A program made the translations under genes and the position numbers. DNA of 64,000 nucleotides, taken from positions 1,240,001-1,304,000 of the forward strand of contig JAMSLZ010000002.1 of the NCBI GenBank assembly GCA_026027325.1. The letters run 5' to 3'. The notes under the pieces are model-generated. The model was given only the letters and a program-made list of their open reading frames with translations, was not told where the DNA came from and made no database searches. Origin of the DNA: Actinomucor elegans. Its lineage: Eukaryota; Mucoromycota; Mucoromycetes; Mucorales; Mucoraceae. Positions 43,511 through 55,851 of this stretch are shown in pieces (position 1 is the stretch's first letter; each line of letters starts with the position of its first letter).

Positions 43511-44200
43511 TATATTCACAATACACTACTAATATATTATAGTCATTTTGGTTATTCAGATAATAATTTAATTGCTATTTTTTTATTTATATAATATATA
43601 ACTTCAACAGATATACTCTAATACACACTAGCCTTCAATAGCTGAATATACAAAACCAGCTTTCTATCACACCCGAACAGTATTTAACTTACCTTATTGT
43701 CATACAAGTATAAAGAATTTATGTCCCACTGGCAAGTAACAGGTAAATGAATTAAGCAAATAACTGTATAAATAATGTCAGTTATCGTTGATGAAACATA
43801 TTTTAAGAGTATATTTGAACTAACCTTTAGAAGAATGGCCCACGCTTGTATAATAGCATATTTTAATCATCTTTTCCTAAAGTAAGTAATGATTAGATTC
43901 TTGAATGAAACTCGCTATTGCTACAGACTTACCAACACTATATCAGACACAATCAATTATAATTCCTGGGCTACAGTTTTAATAGTCTTCGTCTTGTATA
44001 TATACACAACTAAATCTATTATAACAGTATTAGATTAATATACAAAGAAATTAATGGATTAGTAATCATTGCACTTACTTAATGGTTATTAGCTTTAAAA
44101 CTAATAGTAAAGGTTCAAAGCTATGGCATTACTGGCTATAAGTATTACTGAAGTGGTATAAGTATTTAAGAATACAAGTCAGTATAAGAATATAAGCAGT
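43511..44200. other. Unassigned AT-rich spacer
   Basis: No ORF, repeat or RNA gene recognised. Confidence 0.4.
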
Positions 44201-44476
44201 ATGAATGACGACGTATTTATAGATAATTACGACATTAAGAACGAGGGAAATATTCGAAGCTTGGAAAAAAAAACACAATTACAAGCTGCATTGAGGTTAA
44301 TTCCTATTATACAGAAGCTTCAGTTAAAGTGTGTGCGCAATAAGAGTGACAAATGTCAAGAAACCTTACGTTAATGTGCCAATTTAGCAAACGAAAAAAA
44401 GAAAGAAACTCAAGATTGGTGTAAAAAGTTTCTTAATACTGAAAAGCCGCAGAAAAATGCTACGTCAGCTACTTAA
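44201..44476 (+). pseudogene. Small broken ORF of unknown family
   Basis: 57 codons from the ATG at 44201, a TAA at 44372-44374, then the same frame continues for 33 codons to a second TAA. Lys/Gln-rich, with Cys pairs (KCVRNKSDKC). Likely a fragment of a decayed element gene. Confidence 0.35.
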
Positions 44477-44489
44477 ACCAATAAAAAAA

Positions 44490-45540
44490 CGTCTATATTT
44501 ATTTCGTTTTTTGTATTTTTCTTAGAGCGTGGTTTACGCTTATTGGAATCCGCTTCTTTGGAACGATTGTCAGATCCAGCCTCCTCATCTTCACCAACGT
44601 CAGGTTGAACCGTATGGCTTTCTTTCGTGATGAGCGAGCAGAATGTAGATCCAACAAGCTAGCAATTGGAGATGCAAGACCAACTGGAGCAACAGAAGTA
44701 GCTAGACGTCAACAAGGATATGCTGATTATCCACACTATTTGCATAACAAGCATATAATAAAATAAAACAGAAATAAAAAGCATCTAACCTGAAGAACGA
44801 TTCAATCTCATTGTCTTCAACAGATTCTTGATTTTGTTGACTTTCACCTTCTTCAGCAGAATTACTTCTGGTACGTACAGTCTTCTTGTTTTTGAGTGCT
44901 TCAGATAAAAGTAACTTGGCAGCCACATCTACCAGATGCAGATGCAAGCCCACATCTAAAGCAGTTTCTCTAAAAGCAAAGCATAACGTTCTTGAATGCT
45001 GGTATCCTCTTCGCCAATTTCACTCCAAGTTTTACCAACAATATTATATTTGCCCTTTCCATGTCTTTCAGACATCTCTTGCCAAGTATTTCAACGTATT
45101 GTATTGCGGTTTGAACATCATCATCGGTCAGTTTCATTTTGTGGCCTTTTATACTTGAGTGTTTCAAGAGGGCATATAAACCTTAATGGTGCAGAAGGGG
45201 TGACATTTGTCTTGGTTGCCTTTTGTTGATAACGCACTTTTGCTCTTCTAGCACTTTTGGGATGACCGTTTACTACGTAAATTAGGATTCAAAGCATTTG
45301 CAATTGCTTCCGTTCAGCTATATATGACAAGCTAAGAGGTTAATAAAACTGAATGTAGTAACATGCTTCAGATATGATTGTACCATCGTCAAGTGCTTGT
45401 TCATTTCTCGTTAGATGAAACCCTCGAAGCTTATCGAGGAATAGAGGTGCTAATATTTGGATCAAATCTTGAATTAAACGACGGTTGATTAAGATTTCTT
45501 GTTCAATCTTCTCAAGTAGACGCTCCAATTATGGTTGTTG
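44490..45540 (-). pseudogene. Decayed minus-strand gene of unknown family
   Basis: Pieces in order: LEKIEQEILINRRLIQDLIQ (45528-45340), LTDDDVQTAIQYVEILGKR (45167-44970), GLHLHLVDVAAKLLLSEALK (44953-44820). A plausible GT-AG intron (about 44788-44699) is followed by an acidic then basic tail. Frames change several times and a stop interrupts the start. It is a once spliced gene now broken; host or transposon origin is not decided. Confidence 0.4.
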
Positions 45541-45948
45541 TTGTTTGACATAGCTATAAAGTAAATATATTATAAAGAAAAGTGATTGAATGATTTGAGC
45601 TATTTAACTGTTTTATAAGCGTACTTTACCATTTATCCATTAGTAATCCTTACTAATGTCCAAGAGCTTTCTGGAAGTAAGCTTACTGACAGGTATGACT
45701 GACTTGGAAAGGAATTAGCTTGATTAGAAATCATAAGGATCCATTAAAATGTATTCGATATCTGAATAATCTGGAAGGCTGAGTAATATGAAAAGTGATT
45801 AGTTCAAAGGATTCAACAGCCTAAAACAATGAATTACCATTGAGAACTCTGTCAATGTAGACCAAGCAAACGTATTTAAGACCCTTTTTCTAAACACAAA
45901 ACCGCTATTCATTAATTCGATATATTTACTTGTTTTTACTTATCTTAA
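45541..45948. other. Unassigned spacer
   Basis: About 400 bp, no feature recognised. Confidence 0.4.
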
Positions 45949-47510
45949 ATGGGCAAAGTTTCCTCTTCTGCTACACCATATAAATATACTTGCGCTACTT
46001 GTTTGAGGCCATTCAAACTGTTAAAGCTAGGAGTATCACCTATAGCCATAATCGTGATCATAGAAAACAAAGGGTCGTCCAAACGCAAGAAGCTAGCATT
46101 CCTGTCCAAGGTGAGTTAACAGATATATTACTAAAGCTTTTATTTAACAATATACCTTGTTGAAATAGAGCCTACTCCAATTGCTTACAACGTCAATCCT
46201 CGGATCAAAACCTTTTCACCAATACGGAATTAAATAGCATCCAATGAGAGATATTGCGACACGTATGGTATTCCTCGAGAGGCTCAAAGAGAACTTGTCT
46301 ATCTAATGCGTACCTAATCAAAAACAATGAAGAGAGCCGTAAAACCGATGGATTGGTATGTATCTATTCAAATAGAGTTAAAAAAAAGTACTTATCAGCT
46401 TTATTCCATTATATATAGGTACCTACCATCCACTCTCATGTTCCCTGATACCTTGGATCGTACTCTTAAAGCAAAAACCAATATTCACTTCATTTTCATG
46501 ATGTCTGCGTCAATGGTGCATGCTGTTTGAAAAGGAAGATAGAACTATCAATGTAAAAACCCTGCTTGTAAAGAAATCGCTTTGATGATCATGGTAAACC
46601 TCGTCGCTCTATGAAGATGCTTCCTTGGTGAACAAGTCGCTCAAATGCTTGCGAATGCAAAGACAGAGACTTGATGAAATACCGCTACAACTATAAATCA
46701 ACTGACGGTGAATATAAAGATTACTTTGATGGTGCAGCATACAAGTACTTTAAGGATAATAGCATTCTGTTTTCCGGTGAAGATGATGTCGCAATGGTTC
46801 TTTTTGTCGATGGTTTTGTACTAGCAAGAATCATAAAGGGGACAAGTTAACATCCTCTCTGAATATGAACATTCCCCAGAATACCGCTACCAAGACGAAT
46901 ACATGCTTCAATTGGCGATCTTGCCAGGTCCAAACTACCCAAAGTACTGCATACCTTTTTTAAGCCTATTATTGATGAGTTTCATGCTCTGTCTACCAAA
47001 GGCATGCTTGTACAAAAGGATGGTAATTGTTTGTCAAGCTAAAGTCAACTTGGTGATGGCTACTGGTGATCTTCCTGCTGCAGCTGAGCTTGCAAATCAT
47101 ATTGGTCATATGGCTACGTTTGGTTGCCGTATTTGTCGTGTCCAAGCTGAACGTCATGCATATAATTGTTTTTAACGATCGACAATGAGATCAGAAGCAG
47201 AAACGATTTCATTTCCCCAGATGCAGCGAATAAGTACTATAATCAGCATTAATCTTACAAGTTTTTAACATTTCTTTTCTTTTTACCTCATAGAGCTACG
47301 TATCAAGTCTGCAACACCATTTGCAATACTTCCAGTTTTACTGGCGCTACTTTTTTTTGGTTTAGACGAAATGCATCTTCTCGGACAAGGTATCGCTCAA
47401 CACGGATTCATATGCTGACAGTCGACATGGGTAAAGAGTACAATGCAGCAAGAAAACTCGATATAAGCCAATGAAGATGAATTGAGTGATGCCCGATTGA
47501 AGTCTGCTGA
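45949..47510 (+). pseudogene. tnp2-type (Plavaka/CACTA) transposase, decayed
   Basis: From the ATG at 45949 the frame gives a C2H2 zinc finger start (YKYTCATCLRPFKL ... H-x4-H after a shift). Further on come tnp2 blocks in changing frames: YKYFKDNSILFSGEDDVAMV, LAILPGPNYPK, VMATGDLPAAAELANHIGH, FGCRICRVQAERHA, and FFFGLDEMHLLGQGIAQH. This order matches fungal Plavaka-type transposases (KDZ/CACTA clade). Many frameshifts make it inactive. It is cut at about 47510 by the start of the chromovirus relic. No terminal repeats found. Confidence 0.75.
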
Positions 47511-47549
47511 TGAATGGCGTATACTTTCTATATTCCAAAATTATCGCTC

Positions 47550-49280
47550 ATCAGATTCAAAAATCTTATTCCTGACGCTCTCTCACGCCTTTATACGGAC
47601 GAGGATCAACCGATTAATGTTCTGGAGGGGGGTAGTTGTCTCGATATAGTCGCGCTTGGTGATGTTGGTAGCATTTCAAACAAAAAGAAAAGCTTGAAGA
47701 TAGTGAAAGGGATCTATGGCTAAAGCAAAAAGCAATTTGCTCAACAGTCACGCCCTAGTATTTATAAAAATAATACTTCTCTCTTAGCTTCTTCTTCAAC
47801 AGTACCAATATTACTTACTGATCAGAGTAATGATACTTGCGCTACTATATCTCCACAACAAACTTCTAATGACGATGAAGACCTGATTCTTCGAACATTA
47901 AAGTTTGCTGATTATATTACACCACCTAAAAATGAACGTGATAATCTCGTATTTAAAGCACACCTTTTAGGACATTATGGTTTACAAAGCATCGAGAACC
48001 AATTACACCATGATGGTATTCACTGGACAAACATGCGAAAAGATATTCAACGAATCTTGGGCGAATGTACTGAATGCAATAGGTTCAACATATCCAAAGT
48101 TGGTTATCACCCACCAAAATCTGTATTGCCTGATCAACCACTTGATCATTGGTGTATGGATTTAGGTACTTTTGATGTCACCTCTTCTCGCGGCAATAAC
48201 TTTATGTTAGTCATGGTAGACTATTATTCAAGGTTTACTGTTCTTAGAGCATTACCTGATAAACATAGTACGACTATCGCTGCCGAACTTTTATCTATAT
48301 TCTCGTTATTTGGCTTTCCAAAGATCTTGAATTCGGATAATGGTGCAGAGTTCACAGCTGATATTGTAGCAAAAATGATTGAGATGAGTGGCATTGATCG
48401 AAGACTTTCATTACCATACTCTCCTACGGGTAACTCGGTAAACGAAGCATATGTCGGTTTGGCAAAACGTACAATTGTTAAGGAATTACGCGGTAAAGGC
48501 GCTGACTGGGATTATTATTTGAATTATTGTCAATACGCTATGAATTGTAAATACGCACGGTTACATAAGTCTCGTCCTTATACAGTGTTATTCAATAGAC
48601 AACCAAATGGCTTTGAAGACTACTCAAATACTAAACCTGTATTGCAACTAGAAGAAACTGACACGAAAATGATTGATGAAAAATTCAAATTTGTCAATGA
48701 AGTCGTTATACCAGCATTGTCTAAACGCATAAGAGATACGCAAGAACGTGATCACGACAGATTCGTAAAAACGCATAGGATTGTAACTAAGCAGTTTCCT
48801 GTTGGAAGTAAAGTTATGATTAAGAATGTAACACGATTAAGCAAATTAGATGCGCGTAATCTCGGTCCATTTTATATACATGGAATCACAAAGAACGGTA
48901 GCTATATCTTGAAAGATAAGCGGGTACTCTCTTATCTAGAGATGTACCTACATCGCATATTATATTCATCTCCTCAGATAATATATCTACTGAAGAATAT
49001 CAAAAGCTTAAAGAAGATCACTTTGAAATACAAGCAGTCATTGATCATTCTGGTTCACCTGGTAATTATTTATACAGAGTCAAATGGAAAGGATATCCAA
49101 ACGATGAAGATGATACATGGGAACCTCCATCACACTTCGATTCAAAGAAACCAATTGAAATATATTGGGGACGTCGCAATGCTGATCATAAGCAATCCTC
49201 TTCCAAGAAACGTAAGGCTCCTATGACAGTCAATACACGTAAGATAGCTACTCGGAACAAACGCAGTAGAAACCAACAAT
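47550..49280 (+). pseudogene. Chromovirus pol fragment: RNase H end, integrase, chromodomain
   Basis: The integrase zinc module H-x3-H ... C-x2-C is visible (HLLGHYGLQSIENQL ... CTECNRF). The catalytic D-D-E is in MDLGTFDV, NSDNGAEFTADIV and GNSVNEAYVGLAKR. A stop (47721-47723) separates the RNase H end from integrase. Near 48935 the frame shifts. The other frame then continues with DHFEIQAVIDHSG, YRVKWKGYPNDEDDTWEPP (chromodomain; such modules steer integration to heterochromatin) and a basic tail ending at about 49278. Inactive as read. Confidence 0.85.
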
Positions 49281-49500
49281 AGATCATAGACTTTTTATAC
49301 AGTCTTGTTTGTTATTCTTCTTTTCCTTCACTTTTATCCTACGGGTTTTTTACATAAGGTTTTTATCGAGGAATAACTACGATCAGTTCATTACAAGGCG
49401 AAAGGACACGCACCGAAGTATGTAACTTCCTATTAACTTATGCACATTATAGACTATACCTAGTAACAATGCAAACACTCTTAGTATAAGCAACTGTCTA

Positions 49501-49510
49501 GAAGGGGGCA
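49501..49510 (+). other. Polypurine tract of chromovirus
   Basis: GAAGGGGGCA directly before the LTR; the plus-strand primer site of the element. Confidence 0.7.
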
Positions 49511-49511
49511 A

Positions 49512-49875
49512 TGTTGTAAACATGACTTGTTCAGTGTCCGTCACCAATCAGGTCAATGTTCGACAATGCTTATACTCAGCTTGTGCTTTGACAGCTTTGT
49601 AACGTCGGTTAAGAGATATATATGGAAATCAATGCTTAGTGCAGCTAACCTTCATAAACTATCTATCACCGAATATAAAGTCGTACTAGAATGGATTACT
49701 ATAAATCCTTGTTAACTCCATGAGCGCAGTCTTTGACTAACTCAATCGTCTATAATATCAAGTTAAATCCGAACTTCAATTTTGTATAAATAGCTCATCA
49801 TTTTAATGCTTTAATAAATTAATTCGTTTTATCAGTCTGGTTATTTTTACAGTCTTTATTATATTCGATATAACA
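49512..49875 (+). repeat. LTR, family A (364 bp)
   Basis: TGTTGTAAACATGAC ... CGATATAACA. It has a TATA-like TTTGTATAAATAG and a poly-A signal region near the end. The same LTR, inverted and interrupted, lies at 54212-54892. Confidence 0.88.
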
Positions 49876-50175
49876 CATAGAGTATATCTTTAATGGGTAA
49901 TAGCAGGGTGATACAAACTCATTTATTATAATTTAAAAGCAAAGTTAGACCTTACACGAACCCCATTTGTACAGTCCGCTTATAAGTCGATGTTTTAAGT
50001 TGGACTTTAAAGAAACATAAATATGAAAATAGATATATTCTTCAATATCTCCACAACCATTATAGATACAAACTTAAAAAAAAATGGTAACCGCAATAAA
50101 AAATTATGCTTATTACGATTATATCATAAAAGTGAAAAAATCCTAGTATTGGCCTTTATGTGGTAATAGTTGGAG
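49876..50175. other. Unassigned spacer
   Basis: 300 bp with no recognised feature. Confidence 0.4.
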
Positions 50176-50547
50176 TGTTACAGCCGTAACAGTCGGACTA
50201 TTACCATGCTGTTACGGCCGTAAAAGGAGGTCTTATTTGCAGTGGCCCCGATCACGTGAAGTGGGGATTAAAATGAAATAGGAAGTAAGGTGGACCTCAA
50301 GTGGTATTAAACGGATCAACTTAGTCGTAAGAAATCTTTATAAACTCAATCCGTATATCAAAAATGGAAGGTTATACCTTAGTTATTATAAAAATTATAG
50401 TTAATTTAACGTTACATTATTATTATTGGAATCATATATATATCGGAATATTCTATTGAAAATAAAAACAACATCTTATCCTACAAAAAAACACTAAGAA
50501 GGACTGAACCAACCTTTTTACATCCAGATCAAATTTCAAATATATCA
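50176..50547 (+). repeat. Putative 5' LTR, family E (about 372 bp)
   Basis: Bounded by TGTTACAGCC and ATATCA, three bases before a strong primer-binding site. The start is inferred from the TG...CA rule. No second copy is in the window to confirm the left edge. Confidence 0.55.
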
Positions 50548-50550
50548 TTT

Positions 50551-50568
50551 TGGTGAGGCTACCAGGGG
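50551..50568 (+). promoter_or_regulatory. Primer-binding site for tRNA-Arg(ACG)
   Basis: TGGTGAGGCTACCAGGGG is the exact complement of the 3' end of the tRNA-Arg(ACG) at 36317-36389 plus CCA (18 of 18). The match ends exactly there: the next base differs. It marks the minus-strand DNA start site of the element. Confidence 0.9.
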
Positions 50569-50719
50569 TATTCATTTGTATTGTTAGCAGAAGAAGTAGG
50601 AAAATATTGTCGAGTACTGGATTTATTGAAGATTATATATCATTTTGGAATCGTTTTGGAAATATATTATTATGACGGATAGTGAACAAAAACCTGTTAA
50701 GAAATTTGGAAAGGAATAT

Positions 50720-51700
50720 GAGCGACAATCAGAACAGACTTTTAAGCAACTTAATCGCAAAACCTGAAATCTTTACTGGTGAAAAGCAAGGTGAAAACCC
50801 TCTTTTGTGGATCAAACAGTTGAATAGGCTTAGGATCGGACTGGAATTAACGGATAACAATATCTTATTCTTGGTTGGAAATCATTTACGTGGTAAAGCC
50901 GAGGTTTGGTGGTCAACGTTAGAAGATGAAATTGATACGTGGGCCCAATTCGTGAAGGAATTCAAGAAGGCATTTGCTCCTACCGAAATGCAAACTGATT
51001 TATGGTGGAACGAATTAGAAAACTTAAAACAACAGAATAACCAGAGTGTAGATGAAATCAAGTTGAAGATCGAACAATTATCTGGTTTATTGAATATCGA
51101 GAAAAATAATGTCTTTAAGTTGCGTTATTTCAAAATGCCTTACGAAAAGATATTCAATACGAACTTGACCGAAACCCAATCAAAGATAATACCTGGGATG
51201 CGATTACTGAGGAAGCTATGAGAATCGAAATGGTCCATAAAAAGCATAATATTCCTGATAATTTTACGTATCAAGAAAACCAAATGGTGAACTCATTCAA
51301 GATCCCAACTGTGTCTTCCGCATCTGTTATTAGTAATAAGGTTACTCCATCTCATTCAGCAAGTAATCATGTGGACGTTCAAAGTGCTATAACTAGTAAA
51401 TTGGATAAATTATGTGATACTTTGGCCGAACTTAAATTGTCTGTGGAAGGTGGAAGTGGTGTTAATGGCGTCACGAAACAGCAAGAATTCAAAAGTCATG
51501 GTGGCACTTATGGAGGTAGACCTTCGTATAATACCAGTAGTTTCCAATGTTATATATGTGGTGATTCAAGACATAAGGCTGCTTTCTGTCCTCAGAATAG
51601 AATGAACCAAGGTCAACAACATGCAGAGGGTGTGAATAAGGGTGTAACAGTTGGTAACCAAGATATCAATAACCAGGGAAAAGGTATGGGCCGGCAGTAA
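50720..51700 (+). pseudogene. Gag with CCHC zinc knuckle, one frameshift
   Basis: Probable start ATG at 50720 (MSDNQNRLLSN). The capsid-like part includes NPLLWIKQLNRLR, LRGKAEVWWSTLE and WAQFVKEFKKAF. The frame shifts near 51190-51220. The second frame carries the nucleocapsid knuckle CYICGDSRHKAAFC (C-x2-C-x4-H-x4-C, about 51547-51590) and ends at 51700. As read, inactive. Confidence 0.82.
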
Positions 51701-51821
51701 ATGAGCGTGCTGTTGCCCATAACACAAATACCTTCGGTAATTATAGTAAAGCTCAAAACATAAAAATTAATAAGGAAAATAATACAAAAAAAGAAAACGT
51801 TTTGAACATATTTCTGTAATA

Positions 51822-52177
51822 CTAAATGTTCTTCAAAGGAAAAACTTCAAAAGTATGGTAAAAAGATTTTTTATTATAGAATACTTTTAGAGTGCAAGAC
51901 CCTATTCTACTGATCGCATTATTGACGTGGCCAAGCTGGATTGTGCCTTCTTGCTTCACCAAAGGAATAGGTGGAACAAGTGAGTTAAAAAACTCTGGCG
52001 TAACCATATAAAAGCTCGAACCCGAATCGATCAAACTGTAGGTAGTAATATTCTCTATAATAGCCGGTACAAAGAGAGAATTAGAAATCTGTCTTGGTGG
52101 CAATGAAAATCTTTTGTGATACTTACAAGCTTGTGCCTGCGCGGCGACCAGAAGCGATTCTTCATCTGAAATATCCA
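51822..52177 (-). pseudogene. Retropepsin-type aspartic protease region
   Basis: Contains the active-site motif LIDSGSSFYMV with preceding hydrophobic FVPAIIENI. It is the downstream part of the Gag-protease frame. The frame is continuous with Gag once the LTR-B and one copy of its ATCCA duplication are disregarded. Truncated at 51822. Confidence 0.8.
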
Positions 52178-52680
52178 TGTTATATCCGGTGCTAAAGACG
52201 AAGGATATAATTTAAAATACAATAATAAAAGAATAGACAGTAAATGGAATCAGCTATCCTGATAGTAAAAGTTATTCTAATGTTTATTCACAATTCAAAA
52301 TCAAGTCTTCTTTATATACATTTCATCAGAGCTTAATAGTGTAGCATTCAATATCTATCAGCACGCATGGCCGTACAACGGAGTCCAATCCCAGCAGCCA
52401 CTAATAAGCCTTTCAACCACGCATTGTTGTAATTGTATAACCCACGCGTTATTCGATATTCAGGTCTTATCTTGAGATACACTCGATACTACTCGATAGT
52501 ATGATGCCGCGTGTTTCTTGTAAGGATTATTGGCTAATAGTTCTAAGGATGACACATCGCTTGTATTTATGCAGGCCTCGTTAATCTGATTGGGTTATCA
52601 GATAGAGTCCGTGTATGACATAAATGAACAGTTGATTCCTTACTATTATGTCGATGCAAAATAGTAGGTGGAATACAACA
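52178..52680 (-). repeat. Solo LTR, family B, inserted in Gag-protease frame
   Basis: 503 bp, inverse orientation of 35640-36143. 5-bp target duplication ATCCA at 52173-52177 and 52681-52685. A clean insertion. Confidence 0.92.
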
Positions 52681-52685
52681 ATCCA

Positions 52686-54081
52686 TATCGTTGATGCGTT
52701 GTGTGGCAACAGCCACAGCAGAAGAAGAAGAAGCATTGGTTGATCCAGCAGAAGAAGCAACAGAAGTATTAGTCTCGACGGTAGTGGAAACCGGAGCACG
52801 AGGAGCAGCAGAAGAAGTAGTAGTAGTAGTGCGAGAGGCAGAAGAAGAAAAACGTTCGGGCGACGTGGACATAGCTCTCATTCCCAGATTACTGGCAGAT
52901 TTACCAACACCATTCACTGCAGCAGATGAATCACAGCCATGTGACGGGTTCCAATTCTTAGCGCCACAACGACGGCAGTCACCAGGACCAGGCTTGGGTA
53001 CACCTCCCAGTTTAGCAGCGCGGCAAGAGTCCGTGCTATGCGTAGTCGATCGGTGGAAAGAACAGAACAACCCTTTCTTTTCTCTTGTACTAGACGAAGA
53101 AGAAGGTTTTGATGCGTACTCCGAGGCAGCAGCACCATTAGGAAACGATGACGACGATGGTTCATCAGAAACCTTTGACTTTTTCGTGCCAAAAGATCCC
53201 CTTTGATCGTCACCAGTACGCTTGTTAGCACGCATAGAAGCCAAACGACTGTCCAAGTTACGAGCCACAGCGCAAACATACTCGAGATTCTGCGTCTGAG
53301 TTTCAGTTCCCATATTCATAGTAGTATATACCATACGTTCTTGGAATGAGTCAGGCAATCCACGCAAGAAGGTAGATATTAACAAGAACGAATCATTCAA
53401 GTCAGCACGACGACGTAACGCGTTGAAGCGGTCAATATACTGTTCAATTGTCTCGGTTGACCGTTTAGTAATGGCCATGAGCTCGTTAGCAGCAGTAGAG
53501 CGATCTACACTTGCATTCACACCAAACTTCTTCATAAAGGCATCTTTTACAATGGACCAAGTAGCAGCAACACCAGGCACAAAGAAGGTTTCTTTCAAGA
53601 ATGTTTGATGATCCTCGTTTAAGCAACAGTACTTAAGTAGACGAGCACCATTGACGTCCAAGTCAAGACCATGACACTCTACAACGACTTCGAAGCGAGA
53701 AAGACAAGTACGCAAGTCAGTGAAGATGGTAGACTTGCTATCAGAAATCATACCAACCCATTGGATAATAGGTAAGCCATTGGGAACAAACTCAGTACGT
53801 AACATAGTACTCTTAGTAGGACCCAGAGAAGCAGAAGCAGGACTAGCAGCAGAGCTACCAAGGGATTCTTCCATAGCCAGAAGAGATTCCTTGAATAACT
53901 TCAAATCCTTTTGTCGAAGAGCAAGATCACCACGAAGTTTCTTGGCAGCTTCTTCAGAGAGAACACCAGGAGTCACCAACTGGATAGTCATCTTGGCGAT
54001 TTGAGCAGAGGCTTGACGGATAGCGTCCTTGATCACCTCAACGGAGTCAGATACGGATAAACCGTCATCACAGTTGTTCAT
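52686..54081 (-). pseudogene. Chromovirus Gag, interrupted downstream by LTR-B
   Basis: From the ATG at 54081 (MNNCDDGLSV); an upstream ATG at about 54153 is in another frame, suggesting a small indel near 54110. Capsid-like blocks: SRFEVVVECHGLDLDVNGA, AATWSIVKDAFMKKFG, TIEQYIDRFNALRRRADL, STFLRGLPDSFQERM. A Cys-His cluster follows (CSFHRSTTHSTDSC ... CRRCGAKNWNPSHGC), then a long Ser/Thr/Ala linker. The frame then runs into LTR-B sequence and ends artificially in it at 52567. Confidence 0.82.
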
Positions 54082-54211
54082 CTCTACGTCTTGATCAGCA
54101 GAGGATTAATGACAGCGTCATTAGAACCAGAAACAGTGGAGATAGGAGCAGACATATTGAATAGTACAAGTGTATAATAAACCAAAAAGTAGCAGATAAG
54201 GTTAAAAAAAA

Positions 54212-54892
54212 TGTTATATCGAATATAATAAAGACTGTAAAAATAACCAGACTGATAAAACGAATTGATTTATTAAAGCATTAAAATGATGAGCTATTGT
54301 TATAGAATAGAGACTATTGTATGAATAATAACTTATTCATTATCAATCTCATCTTTACGGAAGCACTTATGAGTTGATATGTTTAAGATTCATGTCTCAA
54401 GATGGATATATATCTAGAACATAGACCTATAACATAACATCTTCTTAAATCCTCTTCACCACACTTAGATAGACGATTAGTATATAAATAGGTTTAGTTT
54501 AGACATAGTTATAGGATCTTCATCTTTATATTCATCTTTGTTAATAAAGCACAGTCTCAAAAAGTACTCTTTTTAGTCTTCTTTATTATTTCACTGTACA
54601 AACACAACAGCTATTTATACAAAATTGAAGTTCGGATTTAACTTGATATTATAGACGATTGAGTTAGTCAAAGACTGTGCTCATGGAGTTAACAAGGATT
54701 TATAGTAATCCATTCTAGTACGACTTTATATTCGGTGATAGATAGTTTATGAAGGTTAGTTGCACTAAGCATTGATTTCCATATATATCTCTTAACCGAC
54801 ATTACAAAGCTGTCAAAGCACAAGCTGAGTATAAGCATTGTCGAACATTGACCTGATTGGTGACGGACACTGAACAAGTCATGTTTACAACA
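54212..54892 (-). repeat. LTR, family A, interrupted by LTR-C
   Basis: Reverse copy of 49512-49875 (high identity). A 312-bp family-C LTR sits inside it at 54298-54609. No duplication matches across the outer ends. Confidence 0.88.
54298..54609 (-). repeat. Solo LTR, family C (312 bp)
   Basis: TGTTATAGAATAG ... AAACACAACA, inverse of 62475-62783. 5-bp duplication GCTAT at 54293-54297 and 54610-54614. Confidence 0.92.
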
Positions 54893-55851
54893 GTAATAAT
54901 AATTATAAATTTATCCAAGAATTACCTTCCAGATTAAATACAATAAATGATAAACTAATAGAATTAATAGATAAATTAACTGTATAATAGATTAAGAATA
55001 GATAAAAAAGTATAAAATTTAGAATAATATATAATTAAAAACTATTTTAAAATATAAATAATAATTACATAAGTAAAAATGAAATTTCCATAACAACACA
55101 TATTATATATTCTATAATATCACAATCAGATCTTAAGTATGTCAAGAATCTTCCGCAAAACTAAATAAAATTTATGATGAATTAATAAAAATCGATAGAT
55201 AAAAGTTTTAAGATCTAAAAATGTGAAAATTTTATATTTCTAGAAATATTAATGTAAATAATATATTTACTTACATTTTCTAAAAATTTCATAAATAAAG
55301 TTATCATGAAATTATTTCAAATTACAAAAATAACAATATTTATAAATGTTTATAAGTATTAAATTATTCGTTAAGTACAACAATATAAAGAACCATTCAT
55401 ATAATAATTATGTTTTATATATCAAAAAATAGACATTATTTTTAAAAGGTTTAAACTTTTTGTACGAAATGGATAATAAAAACCTGAGACCTAGATTGGG
55501 TGAATTACGGGTCCGGAATTACCCTAGTAGTGTTAAAAGGTAATATTGGCCACGCTGATTGGGGTTTTCCATCGTTTTCCACATTTGGATCATCGAGAAT
55601 CAATTCATCCATTTTAAAAATTATTAAAAAAAAATATAAAAAAAATTAAAATTGTTTGTTACTTTTATTGAAAACTTTAGGGTTCATTCTCGAGATAAAT
55701 TATGAAGTTAATAAAAAATTGGAAAAATAATTAATTTTGTAAATTTATTTTAACTTTCTAATGTTTTTTTAAATTTTAAATATTAAAACTAATGCTTTTA
55801 TAATTTTATTTTCTACATATTTAGTAATTTTAATAGTCTTTAAATTGTTTC

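Larger units (their letters stand above)
47511..49875 (+). mobile_element. 5'-truncated chromovirus (Ty3-type LTR retrotransposon)
   Basis: Contains the end of RNase H (NLIPDALSRLY), integrase, a chromodomain, a polypurine tract and a 3' LTR. Gag, protease and RT are missing. It begins abruptly inside the tnp2 relic. Confidence 0.88.
50176..51815 (+). mobile_element. 3'-truncated Ty3-type LTR retrotransposon
   Basis: 5' LTR, tRNA-Arg primer-binding site and Gag are present. The sequence after the Gag zinc knuckle breaks off at about 51815, where the minus-strand element begins. Pol is absent. Confidence 0.75.
51822..54892 (-). mobile_element. 3'-truncated chromovirus (family A), split by a solo LTR
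   Basis: Read on the minus strand: 5' LTR (54892-54212, itself interrup­ted by LTR-C), Gag (from 54081), then a family-B solo LTR (52680-52178), then the continuation into protease (52177-51822). RT onward is missing. Same LTR family as the pol fragment at 47511-49875, so both derive from one retrotransposon family. Confidence 0.8.

Noticed and set aside
52691..53206. 171-codon plus-strand frame, Ala/Glu-rich
   Set aside because: Antisense of the Gag ORF with its Ser/Thr/Ala linker.
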